Source of the DNA: Paragonimus westermani
Taxonomy: Eukaryota > Platyhelminthes > Trematoda > Plagiorchiida > Troglotrematidae
Assembly: GCA_008508345.1 (NCBI GenBank)
Contig: QNGE01002434.1
Coordinates: 1-64,000 of the forward strand
Length of the DNA stretch: 64,000 nt
Direction: 5' to 3'
Part shown: positions 31,925 to 41,570 of the stretch, piece after piece
Position numbering within the stretch: position 1 is the stretch's first letter
Layout of the letters: the number at the start of each line of letters is the position of its first letter
Program-made: the position numbers and the translations under genes
Notes under the pieces: generated by a model
What the model saw: the letters and a program-made list of their open reading frames with translations, nothing else
Told to the model about the DNA's origin: nothing
The model's database searches: none

Positions 31925-32528
31925 ATTAGACAGAGTAGGGCTCAGACCACCTACCAATCTGACACAGGCCGGCACTCCAGCTTCAAATCCATCTCAAAGA
32001 AACCCAACAACCGGCCGTCAGAGAAGCACTGGCCTCAATAAACTCTCCTCAAGTCACTATCCTACGAGTCGGTCGGGCTTACCTCCTCCGCAATACAAGG
32101 GAAAAAATAAGCATGTGAACCCATACCCACACCCAGAGAGAAAAAGGATGTATCTATTACCGACCCCTAATCTTCGACCTCTTCCCAACAATAGCAATAT
32201 CTCACGTGACACACCTCCTAAAGCAAGACTTAACCAGAACCCCACTATTCCCACCAGAGTTGCCTATCCCATTCTTAACGCCCCTTTTAATACAAACAGC
32301 CCCCACAGTATTAATGCTCACCTAAATTCTTTCCGTGATCCCTTTGCGGACAACATGCAGGTAGATATGACCAATCTATCTCAATCTTACCCTTTTTTAT
32401 TGCGTCACACCCCGTTCAAACCTCCCCTGCCCAGTCCACCTCGCATACCCCCATTGCCCCAATTCACCTTACTGACACTTTTCCAAAATTTTCTGTCATG
32501 GACTCAGACGCAGGGGATATTCCATTAG
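31881..32528 (+). CDS. Young LINE ORF1, second frame (basic, proline-rich)
   Basis: A 215-residue frame rich in Pro, Asn, Ser, Arg and Lys (for example NPYPHPERKRMYLLPTPN), typical in composition of LINE ORF1 nucleic-acid-binding proteins but lacking a CCHC motif or clear coiled coil. It overlaps the previous frame by 44 bp and ORF2 by 31 bp, so three successive frames are used. It is more likely the C-terminal part of ORF1 than an independent protein. Confidence 0.55.
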   Translation: MSVPMSHQPVNAVARLDRVGLRPPTNLTQAGTPASNPSQRNPTTGRQRSTGLNKLSSSHYPTSRSGLPPPQYKGKNKHVNPYPHPERKRMYLLPTPNLRPLPNNSNISRDTPPKARLNQNPTIPTRVAYPILNAPFNTNSPHSINAHLNSFRDPFADNMQVDMTNLSQSYPFLLRHTPFKPPLPSPPRIPPLPQFTLLTLFQNFLSWTQTQGIFH

Positions 32529-35488
32529 TTATCGATGCGCTTACCGTAACCGCCTCAGACCAAGGGACGTTACCAAAGTCTCTGAATCACAAAGACCCTT
32601 CTGCTTCGGACATTTTCAAAGGTCTTACAATGAAGTCGAGTAAGGAAAATGCAATAAGTTTATTGCTTTTGAATGCACGCTCACTGGTCAATAAGATGCA
32701 GATTTTTAGATCCTTCGTCTTTTTATATAATCCTTGCATTATTCTGGTCACTGAAGCTTGGTGTACCCTTGAGACTTCAAACACACAACTAAATGTTATA
32801 GGTTATCATATGTTCCGAAAAAATCGGGATGCAGGACGTGGCGGTGGATGTTTAATTTACTTGAGGGAGCAGTATTCTGCAACTATACTCGATGAGCCGT
32901 GTCTTGATAGAATTGATGACTCATTGTGGCTATCAGTGGCAACTGAATCCCGTGAACTACTCTTAGGATGTGTCTACAGACCACCTAACGCCTCTCAGGA
33001 CGCCATGACCAATCTTATCAATGGACTGAATTATGTATCAACATTGCCCACGCAGTACAAAATAATTGGTGGAGATTTCAATATGCCCAATATTTCTTGG
33101 ACCTCCTTCACAGCCCCCGCAAATCAAGCAGAGTTTCTTGCATGTATCCAAGTAAATGGTTGGCGCCAACATGTCTTAGAACCTACCAGACTAGACCACA
33201 CTTTAGATCTCATTTTTACAACAGGTATCTCCTCTGCTAAAGTATCCGTCCTAGAACGGTTCCCAGGAAGTGATCACAACGTGGTCAACCTCATGTTTGA
33301 CCTAAAAGCTGTAATAGCATCGAACATAGTAAGTTATCGCCAGATAAAATTAATCGACTGGAATACGTTCGCCACTCTGTTGAGGTCATTGGTGTGGGAC
33401 ACATTCTTTCTGACCTCTGACCCTAGTATAGCAACCGAAGTATTTACAGAACACTTCAGATTTTGTATGAACATTTTAGCCCCGGAAAAATCGAAACGCC
33501 GTAGAGTGTGTGGTAAAAACTGGACCCTCACTCCAAAAGAGGAACGTAAGCTCCAAAATCTGAAATCACGATATCGAAAAACACAAGACTTCTCCCTTAT
33601 TATTCAAATGCACAAAATGTTTGACACGATAGAAACTAGGACCAAAATGCTCCATCAGAATGAAGAAAAACGTGCATTGAACAGCAAAGAGAAAAGCTTT
33701 GAGTTGATGCAGTTATTGAAACGCAGAAACTGTACAAGAGACCCTATTATCTCAGTAGTTACATTACAGAACAAAACTACCGTAGATGATCCCGTAACAA
33801 TCTGCGAAGCCTTCAATTCGTATTTTGCTGCTTCCTTCAACATTGAGGAAAATGTATTGCCCTCACCTCTCCCTGTAAAAACAAACACGTTCCTAAGCCA
33901 CGTTACTGTTGATGCAGTAAAAATCCGCTCTCAGTTAGCTACTATCAAACCCTCTTACCTACCTGGTCCAGAGGGTATACACCCTGTTGCTCTCAAACAC
34001 GGAGGGGATGACATCCCTTTCCTTTTGCTTAATATTTATACACTTTCTCTATCGTTAGGTTCCTTCCCACTCCAATGGAAAAATTCTATAATTCAGCCCC
34101 GTTACAAAGGTGGCTCACGACAGAACATCAACAATTATCGTCCCATTAACCATACTTCAATTTGTTCCAGAGTATTGGAAAGGATAATAAAATGTCGCAT
34201 GGTTGAATTCTTATTATCACAAAAGCTTATAAACCTATCCCAGCATGGGTTCCTCAGCAAACGTTCGTGCATGACGTGTCAGCTGGAATTCTTTGATCAT
34301 GTTACAATATCTGCTGATTCAGGGAATGCAGTTGTTATCATACTCCTGGATATGCAAAAAGCTTTTGATCGTGTGCCTCATAAGCGCCTTCTGATCAAAA
34401 TGGCATCTTTCGGTATACGTGACCCATTACTCAGCTGGTTTGCTTCATACCTTGTGGACCGCACACAAACAGTGAAAATAGGAGATAACAGCTCAACGCC
34501 CAGACCAGTCACCAGCGGAGTGATTCAAGGAAGCGTCCTGGGACCGTTGCTCTTTCTTATGTATATAGATGATATATGTGAAGTTATCAAACATGGCAAA
34601 CTATTCCTATTCGCTGATGACATCAAACTTGTCTATACTTTTCCTACTGGCGATCTCAATTCTTCTTTAGGAAATATACGGGAAGACATCATGTCATTAG
34701 AGTCTTGGTGTCAAACCTGGCTGATGAAATTCTCAGCCAATAAATCCACCATTGTCACACACGGTTGTCATATACCAGAGGACTTTATAAAGCTGGATGG
34801 TCATGCTATTCCAACTGCCAACTCAGTCCGCGACCTAGGTATACGTTACTCAAACTCATTCAATTTTGCTGAACACATTTCTTTCCTAGTAGCTAAAACT
34901 AAGCGAACGATTGGATACATCAGGCACTCATTCTTTTTTCCTGCAGCTCGACTGCACCTTTATAAGCTGTGCGTACGACCCCAGCTTGAGTACTGCACGT
35001 TCATATATAGTCACTTGCGCAAGTCTGATAGGCTAGCTCTGGAAAGTCTCCAACGTGCATTTACGAAAGGTTTAGTGGGTTATCCGCCTTCGTTGAACTA
35101 CAGAGAACGATGCCAGACGCTTAAACTGGATCCTCTTTGGCTACGGCGTCTCAAGCTAAACCTTGCGCTCATGTATAATCTAGTTTATAGCAATAAATTT
35201 AAGGTAAAACTCGCGATTCGCCTTCAACATAGCTCAAAATACAACATCAGGAACAAAGAGTTCACTTTGGCAACTCTTAAATCCCGTAGAAAACTCCGTT
35301 CAAATTTTTTCCTAGTGAAATATACTTACATTTGGAACAAACTCCCACATGCAATTAGAACCAGTAAGAATATACATCAATTCAAACGAAGCCTAGAAAC
35401 TTTCCTAACATTAAAGAACGTCATGTTGATCTTCAAACTCTGCCTGCCTGAAGACGATATCTTTCAAAACGGACCTAATAACATCTAA
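32498..35488 (+). CDS. LINE ORF2: endonuclease-reverse transcriptase, intact (copy 2)
   Basis: 996 residues from ATG 32,498 to TAA. Endonuclease boxes: NARSL at 59, TEAW at 85, GGDFNMP at 191, SDHN at 258. RT boxes: NYRPIN at 546, LLDMQKAFDR at 616, GSVLGPLLF at 678, FADD at 705 (nucleotides 34,610-34,621). The C-terminal region runs to 996 with LYKLCVRPQLEYCTFIYSHL. Every catalytic acid usually needed is present. It differs from copy 1 by three nucleotides and one residue (Leu407). The start is chosen because the overlap with ORF1 and the start context are shared and no earlier in-frame ATG lies in the LINE. Confidence 0.92.
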   Translation: MDSDAGDIPLVIDALTVTASDQGTLPKSLNHKDPSASDIFKGLTMKSSKENAISLLLLNARSLVNKMQIFRSFVFLYNPCIILVTEAWCTLETSNTQLNVIGYHMFRKNRDAGRGGGCLIYLREQYSATILDEPCLDRIDDSLWLSVATESRELLLGCVYRPPNASQDAMTNLINGLNYVSTLPTQYKIIGGDFNMPNISWTSFTAPANQAEFLACIQVNGWRQHVLEPTRLDHTLDLIFTTGISSAKVSVLERFPGSDHNVVNLMFDLKAVIASNIVSYRQIKLIDWNTFATLLRSLVWDTFFLTSDPSIATEVFTEHFRFCMNILAPEKSKRRRVCGKNWTLTPKEERKLQNLKSRYRKTQDFSLIIQMHKMFDTIETRTKMLHQNEEKRALNSKEKSFELMQLLKRRNCTRDPIISVVTLQNKTTVDDPVTICEAFNSYFAASFNIEENVLPSPLPVKTNTFLSHVTVDAVKIRSQLATIKPSYLPGPEGIHPVALKHGGDDIPFLLLNIYTLSLSLGSFPLQWKNSIIQPRYKGGSRQNINNYRPINHTSICSRVLERIIKCRMVEFLLSQKLINLSQHGFLSKRSCMTCQLEFFDHVTISADSGNAVVIILLDMQKAFDRVPHKRLLIKMASFGIRDPLLSWFASYLVDRTQTVKIGDNSSTPRPVTSGVIQGSVLGPLLFLMYIDDICEVIKHGKLFLFADDIKLVYTFPTGDLNSSLGNIREDIMSLESWCQTWLMKFSANKSTIVTHGCHIPEDFIKLDGHAIPTANSVRDLGIRYSNSFNFAEHISFLVAKTKRTIGYIRHSFFFPAARLHLYKLCVRPQLEYCTFIYSHLRKSDRLALESLQRAFTKGLVGYPPSLNYRERCQTLKLDPLWLRRLKLNLALMYNLVYSNKFKVKLAIRLQHSSKYNIRNKEFTLATLKSRRKLRSNFFLVKYTYIWNKLPHAIRTSKNIHQFKRSLETFLTLKNVMLIFKLCLPEDDIFQNGPNNI

Positions 35489-36783
35489 CCATCAGATCTA
35501 ATCTAATAATAACGGAGGGTGAATCTATACCACAGGATGTAACGCCACACACACTTCGAACCGATCAAAGCTATCAATTTAGCCATTTGAGAAATTCCTC
35601 ATTTCGAAACTTATCATTTCTCCAGCAGGATAGATCTTGTACACAGCTTTGTCGAAAAATTGCAGCTGCATAGCAAAACTACATCCAACATATGACATCT
35701 TAAACATCCCCGTTAGTAGTAACCAAACCATCCTGGTACTCTTACTCCATACTCAACGATTATCAGCTCTGTATAGCTATTAACCACTACGCAATAGCTG
35801 TGCAAGTTAAAACGGTTTAGAGAATATATATAACTTAACCTGTTCGCCTCATATGATTACATATAAATACGTGCCTCTTCCTATTCTACAGACAACCTGA
35901 TAATCTTTCCGTGTTGCTAAACATCTTCCCATTCTACACAACGGCCGGACATACTAAATCGATATCGGAATTCGGCTGTAGTCATATACTAGGATAATCT
36001 GTGAATTGGTCACTTTTCGCGTTATACGACAACAATTATTTGTTAGAGATATATATTTTACTAATTAGCACAAAATTGTAAATGTTATATAAAGGATTTA
36101 GCCAGAAAATGTCAGACTCCATCATTCGTCATACTTCACATGACCATTTTACGTTCTTCTGCTTATCACGTAATTTTGCCTTTCATTCTTGATTCTACGG
36201 TAAATTCCAATGCGAGACAACATTCCACAACGTTCGGAGAATCAAAATCCTGTACTGGTTGGGCAATTCGTGAAATTCCGTCGATTTGAGGAAATAACGG
36301 AGTCCAGTCCAGAAGATCGTCCAGTTCTCCGGAAAAATTGGTACCCACCTATCTTCCCTCATCTTCCCAAAAATTTCTACGTATTTTTCCGAAGCCATCC
36401 ATATCAACTAATGGCGAAATTCTTCGACTATTCATTTTCTCCATCCTGAAAAATCCTTTTTCTGGCATGACCTTGAACATAAGACCTACGTTAGCCTTGT
36501 GAAGCAACAATTGATGTAACAACTTAACATTTTTTATCGAATATTGAAAATCTTGAGAACTTTTGTTTCGGAAGCAAGTGAGCCATCTGCCTCTTCATAA
36601 ACTAGAGTGTTCCTTCATTATTTTGTCCGTTTTATTACTCTATTTCCATAATTGGTGTCTTGTACAATTAACAATTATGTGTACGTTATGTAGTTCACGT
36701 TGAAATGTGTGTACTGATCACGCTTATCCGAGCGTGTTTCTCACAAATGGGTTGAGAAATATACCATTGTTATTATTATTATT
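35489..36783 (+). other. Young LINE copy 2, 3' UTR and tail
   Basis: It is noncoding. It carries an 8-bp length change and few substitutions against copy 1 up to about 36,480, then many. Hairpins are at 36,719-36,736 (CACGCT/AGCGTG) and 36,738-36,758 (TTCTCA/TGAGAA). It ends in (TTA)n. Confidence 0.85.
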
Positions 36784-37140
36784 AAGTCTGATAGGCTTGT
36801 GTTAGTAAACCATCAACCACCGTTTACCAAGAGCTTGTTGGGATATTCTTCAATGCTCACCTACAGACAACGCTGTGGAAATCTTGGCCTTGATTCTTTT
36901 TGGTTGCGTAGATCAAGGTTGAACCCGAGCCGCTGCTGTATAAACTCACATTCGGATGTGATTACCACGACGTTCACCGTCCAATTGTAACACACCCCCT
37001 CAATATATTCTAAGAATTAAGGGTTTCACCTTGTCGACCCTGATATACCGGAAAAATATACGTGCAAGCTTCTTTCATCTGAAGTGTCCCTGCATTTGGA
37101 ATGAAATTCCAGATGAAGTCTAAGCCAGTAGCAAAATCCA
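36784..37140 (+). pseudogene. Old CR1-like LINE, RT C-terminal part (continues from 31,615)
   Basis: It opens with AAGTCTGATAGG, the duplicated target and next codons. TKSLLGYSSMLTYRQRC and LGLDSFWLRRSRLN near 36,830-36,920 align with TKGLVGYPPSLNYRERC and LKLDPLWLRRLKLN of the young ORF2. After a stop, IYRKNIRASFFHLKC and CIWNEIPDEV near 37,045-37,120 align with its last 70 residues. It is broken by stops and frame changes. Confidence 0.85.
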
Positions 37141-38287
37141 GCGCATTAAAATGGTTTGGGCAGCTATCTAATAATAACAAACATAATGTCTCTCTTAAAC
37201 TCACTGTAACACCCGACGACCCTTTTGAGTGTGGTCCGAGAGACATGTTATTGCTAGATAGTATGGCGCGGACAACCACCTCGCCGTCTAACTCCCTCGA
37301 GAACAGCCTGCTTGAAACGGTTTGTTATATGTTTTACTCACACGACTATTCAGAGTTTGGTCTACTGCGCGCTCACTAAACCGTTTTAACTCAACATTAT
37401 CTCACTAAAATGCGGTTATTCATGTATATGAGTGGCCCAAATTGTTAGGTAATGTGAACCTGGCGCTTAATAATAAATCTGGCTGAACGACTTCATGTAC
37501 GCTTTAGTTATCACATTCACATTTCATGCGACCCCCTAAACCGTCGACTCAATTCTCCTTTTGCTCGAGTAAATCCCGAATGCATGGCAAAATGCCACAA
37601 CAACCATTAGTAAAGGTTTTATATTGCAATAATCACAGCAAAAACGACAATATAGCATGAATTCTCTGTCAAAAAATTCCGCATACACATTGTTTGTCAT
37701 AGTAAATGTAATCCTCCCACATTTTCCCATTTAACGTCTGGAATTACATTCTTCTTCTGATCCCCATGAATATCTACTGAGCGCGGACATTGTTCTACGA
37801 CGGATGGAGGCACGGAACTTCGTATCGTCTGAAGGGTTTGTGAGGTGTTCAACGTTTTGACTTTTTCAAGCAATCAACAAAGTCGTGCGTTGTACCGGAT
37901 TTTGAAATCTTTTGCCCTGCCACTCCAAAAGGACCTATCTTGACATTTTTTGGACGCCAATTCTACCCATAATGACGAAACACTCCAAGGATGCGTTTGA
38001 ACCTTCTTCCTGGAGTGACCCTGAACTATTTAAAAAATTACCCTCCCACAACCTTGTAAGGAGTAAAGTAGTGTAACATTCCATTTTTTGGGACTAAATA
38101 TGTTGCGTGCGTCAACGTTTCATTAACTGCAGTCATCTGCTTTTTGACCACGTTCTTTTTGACAGCTGGTTCAACGTTTGTGCTATTGTTCATTTATTCG
38201 TTTTGTATCCTTTACAAATATCTGCAGTGATCGCGCATAACCAGGCGTGCTTCTCACATATGCTTTGAGAAATATATATATCATTAT
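37141..38287 (+). other. Old CR1-like LINE 3' UTR
   Basis: About 1.1 kb of noncoding sequence, similar to 40,650-41,570 in places. It ends with hairpins CGCGC/GCGTG (38,232-38,249) and TTCTCA/TGAGAA (38,251-38,271), then an AT-rich tail that meets Gypsy-A at 38,287/38,288. Confidence 0.75.
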
Positions 38288-39480
38288 ATACGACATGTCC
38301 CAGGTGCCGAAAACATTGTCGCTGGCGGTCTTTCATGCGTCCACAACCTCAGCGTAGCCGCTGACCAGAGTATCGATTTAGAAGCCATGGCTGCCGCACA
38401 AGCCACTGACCCTGAGATCGAGTGTCTTTGCCAAAAGAGCTCTATCACAATTCAACCGGTGCCTGTGATATCTTCGAAGGGAAAACCCTCCGTGACACTT
38501 CAAGGAGCATACCCCGTCCTGTAGTGTCCACATCTTTTCGCCGTGCAGTGTTTGAGACATTGCACAATTTGTCTCATCCTGGCATACGCGTTTCAGTCAA
38601 ACTTGTTACTGAACGATTCGTATGGCCCAGGATAAACCATGACGTCCGTAACTGGAACCGTTCTTGCCTCCAATGCCAACATTCCAAAGTCCACCGTCAC
38701 ACAAGAGTCCTCGCGGTACTTCCCGTTTGCCAGACGCACGTTTTCATCACGTGCACGTCGATCTGGTAGGCCACTTATCACCTTCAAATGGCTCTACTCA
38801 TCTGTTGACATGTGGTTACCGCTTCTCAAGATGGCCTGCAGCCATGCCACTACCTAGCTGCTCTTCAGAAACAGTAGCCACCGACTTCCTGGAGAGTTGG
38901 GTGGCACAATTCAGTTGTCCAGCAGTGGTGACCACAGTTCGTGGATCACGCTTTGAAGGGCATATTTCGGTCCTCATAAAAACGTTGGGTAGCAAGCACA
39001 TCCGAACAACAGCTTATCACCCGACAACAAATGGGATGGTTGAGCGGATCCATCGCCAGCTGAAAGCTTCTCTTAGTGCAGCTGCTAATCCCTCATGGAA
39101 GAAGGCACTGCTGTTAGTTCTTTTAGGATTGCGAAACAATGAAAGAAGACCTAGATGCTACTGCAGCCGAACTTGTTTTTGGCTGCCCACTTAGATTACC
39201 AGGTGAACTCGTCTCATCTGCACCCTCAGCACCGTACCGGTACGGCAGCTACACAGCTCGTTTGGCGTACTACAAGCAAAAGCTGCGTCCGATGCAGTCT
39301 GGAGAGCACTTTTCAGTCGGAAGAACCATCAGCCACCCCTGTGTCGACAAATAGCGTTCCTCACCCGAACTCCCCGGCGGCAGCAGAAAGCGTTCCGCCC
39401 CCAGAACATCCTGCAGTCGTCGAAACCCCTCGCAACTCCAAACACCGCCCCCGCTACCTCTAGGCATAATCGTCCTGATA
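38288..39480 (+). pseudogene. Gypsy-A copy 2 RNase H end and integrase
   Basis: It resumes with ATACGACATGTCCCAGG, the RNase H C-terminus, then integrase. The H2C2 zinc region has TLHNLSHPGIRVS and CLQCQHSKVHRH (38,422-38,690). The core has HVHVDLVGHLSPSNGS (first Asp) near 38,747, VVTTVRGSRFEG near 38,926 where the second catalytic Asp is replaced by Val, and NGMVERIHRQLKAS near 39,032 (Glu present). The C-terminal region extends to about 39,460. Two frame changes, near 38,700 and 39,190, break it. Confidence 0.85.
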
Positions 39481-40361
39481 GGGAGCTGCGCCAGCCCGAA
39501 CGTTTCGCAGAATATGTTGATATTTCTTATTTTTGGAAATGAGATTTCTCCAACATAAACATGCCAACATTCGTGGTCATCGTTTCAGTCCACCTGCCCT
39601 TCTGAGCTATGGTATGTGTGGACTTAGCGACATTATTTTCAATATAAAAAGAAAAAAGTTTTCGCATCTAAATGTTAACTGGTTATGTGCTCATTTGTGA
39701 ATTTTCCGATGTTTTTGCACGCAAAAAACAACCAAACGCATTTGACTCTTACGCTTCTGCAGTTTTCGGATGCATTGCCTGGTCCACAAACAAAATTGCA
39801 TTGTTTGGGATCAGGCTTATTCGCCTGCTAACCATTTTTGGGGTCAGTCAACCTTGGACAGGAAATCAAAAAGGAAGAGAAAACCAAAGGCGGTGACACT
39901 CAAGGTTTAAGTGTCTATGAAACGTCGGCCACCGGATACGTTGACACGGTGGGTTATCTTTTCTTGACTGTCCTGCGGGTACTTCACCGTGTTTTCTCCT
40001 TCTTCCAGATGACCCGGACATGGTGCGTGGAGAAACAACTCTCATCTACCTATCGTACAGCACTGGACGGACCTAGCCCCGTTTTCTCTCAAAAGTTTTC
40101 AGGGTTGGGCAGCTCGCTGCAATGGAAAAGAAGCGCACCTAAGACAAACTACATTAATAAATAAACCATACCAGCGCAGCAAATATCTTCGACCGACCCC
40201 ACGCCCCGAACTTTGGTATCCCTTATCACGTGCAATGATCTCTTGTGCGTATCACTCTGTAACTTTGGTCAGTCAAAAAGACATGCTATGTGAGTTTTCC
40301 TTCCTCTCCGCAATAACAAGGACCTGTGTACTACTCATTAGCCTTCTGGGGGAGGATTGTT
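39481..40361 (+). other. Gypsy-A copy 2 post-integrase region
   Basis: 880 bp without a convincing gene between integrase and 3' LTR, shared in part with 2,530-3,000 of copy 1. No env-like signal or membrane segment stands out. Confidence 0.6.
40348..40356 (+). promoter_or_regulatory. Gypsy-A polypurine tract
   Basis: GGGGGAGGA lies just before the 3' LTR, in the position where plus-strand DNA synthesis is primed in LTR retrotransposons. Confidence 0.6.
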
Positions 40362-40646
40362 TGGTGACTATAATAGATAATATTTTGATAGTCGCATTCA
40401 TCTCTACCTTTTCGATGATTTTGGTTTTGCACCTGCTTTTGTTTTAGTCAAGCTACCCATTTTTAACATCCGGCCTGGGGCTAAAATCATAACCCGCTTC
40501 GTGCCTCGCTAGCTTGACGTGCCTCTCTGTAAACTCTATTTTCCAGAGTCGGTAATAATACACGGGGGTCAACGCGCTGAGTGTTGGTTTTTCATTGTCG
40601 ATGGTGATCACTGGCTAGGTTTTATTTTGTTGGATCAGTTCTACCA
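40362..40646 (+). repeat. Gypsy-A 3' LTR
   Basis: It begins TGGTGACTATAATAGATA and ends GTTCTACCA. It aligns with the 5' LTR at 18,592 at roughly nine positions in ten by eye. Confidence 0.85.
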
Positions 40647-40649
40647 TAC

Positions 40650-41570
40650 GGGGCAATAATCGTCCCGCATTGCCCACAATATAGCACTGAAACCCAGATT
40701 CATCCCCCTTTTTCCTTCCATTGTACCGAACCCTCCTTGTCAACCACCTGACGACTCTTGTGTTATGAAATATGGGTTTCACTTTGAACGCCGGCCTTAT
40801 AAAACGAACTGCCGGCTACTCAATTCTCGCAAAACATCTCAGCATTTTGTTAATGGCATCATGTTTTACATTAACCGACACCAAACTGTCAATATTTCAC
40901 AGAGAGTTGAAAAATACTCATACATTATTTGTCATATTAAGAGTGATCACTCCACATTTCCTCAATCGAAATGTGGGATTGCGTTCTTTTTCATAGTCCC
41001 ATAAAAATCCGGTGCGCGAGAAAATCCGCCGCGAAGAGTGAACTCATAGAACCACGTCTTAATCAAGCAATTGACGAAGTTTTCAACTTTCGAGCGTTTC
41101 CGAACAATCGACGAAATCCTTTGCTGAAGTCTATATAATCGCTCGCCGGGTTCTGGAATTTCCTGTCCACTCCCGCAAAAACCGACCTATTTCAGTTCCT
41201 AGCCAGCGCTACTTATGTCAAGTCGGATAAGAATCCCTTGAAAATGCATTTGGACAAATTCTTCTGTGTGACCTTTAGCTATTTGAAATATCGACTCATA
41301 CACGACCATGTAAAAATCCAGTTAACTTAACACCACATACTTGGGACTGAATCAGTAGAGCAAGATAACCGACGTTTATCTTGATATGTACTCAAAAGCT
41401 CTGCGACCCACTATCATTTTATTCGTCATCACGCTCCTTTTGTTGGCAGGCTTGACTTTTGTAGCATTGTTCAGTTATTTGTTGTTTTGTATCGCCCGTG
41501 AGTATCTGCAGTGATCACACACATCCGAGCGTGTTCCTCACATATACACTAAGAAATGTTCATCACTACC
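40650..41570 (+). repeat. CR1-like LINE 3' UTR fragment (fourth copy, 5'-truncated)
   Basis: It aligns in pieces with the old LINE 3' UTR (37.5-38.28 kb): ACTCAATTCTC, ACATTNTTTGTCAT and the terminal TATCTGCAGTGATC block near 41,502. The end retains a weakened first hairpin arm pair (41,517-41,535) and a degraded second. No coding part is included. Confidence 0.65.

Larger units (their letters stand above)
31616..36783 (+). mobile_element. Young CR1-like LINE, copy 2, near full-length, inside the old LINE
   Basis: The 5,168-bp copy contains ORF1-like frames, intact ORF2, a 3' UTR with two hairpins and a TTA-repeat tail, flanked by AAGTC. It interrupts a relative at the codon run CGC-AAG-TCT. 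Whether 31,616 is the true 5' end is unclear: only 29 bp precede the first ORF1 ATG, so slight truncation is likely. Confidence 0.88.
18592..40646 (+). mobile_element. Gypsy-A LTR retrotransposon, copy 2, with both LTRs and nested insertions
   Basis: Direct LTRs at 18,592-18,889 and 40,362-40,646 bracket a primer-binding site, gag start, gag remainder, knuckle plus protease, RT, RNase H, integrase and a purine tract, all on plus. Foreign blocks interrupt it at 19,344-23,691 (young LINE), about 23.9-29.16 kb (BEL/Pao plus unassigned sequence) and 30,996-38,287 (old LINE carrying a young LINE). The LTRs differ at roughly one position in ten, so this is an old insertion. It is inactive. Confidence 0.85.

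Noticed and set aside
39481..40361. An env-like gene between integrase and 3' LTR of Gypsy-A
   Set aside because: No signal peptide, transmembrane segment or long ORF is shared by the two copies.
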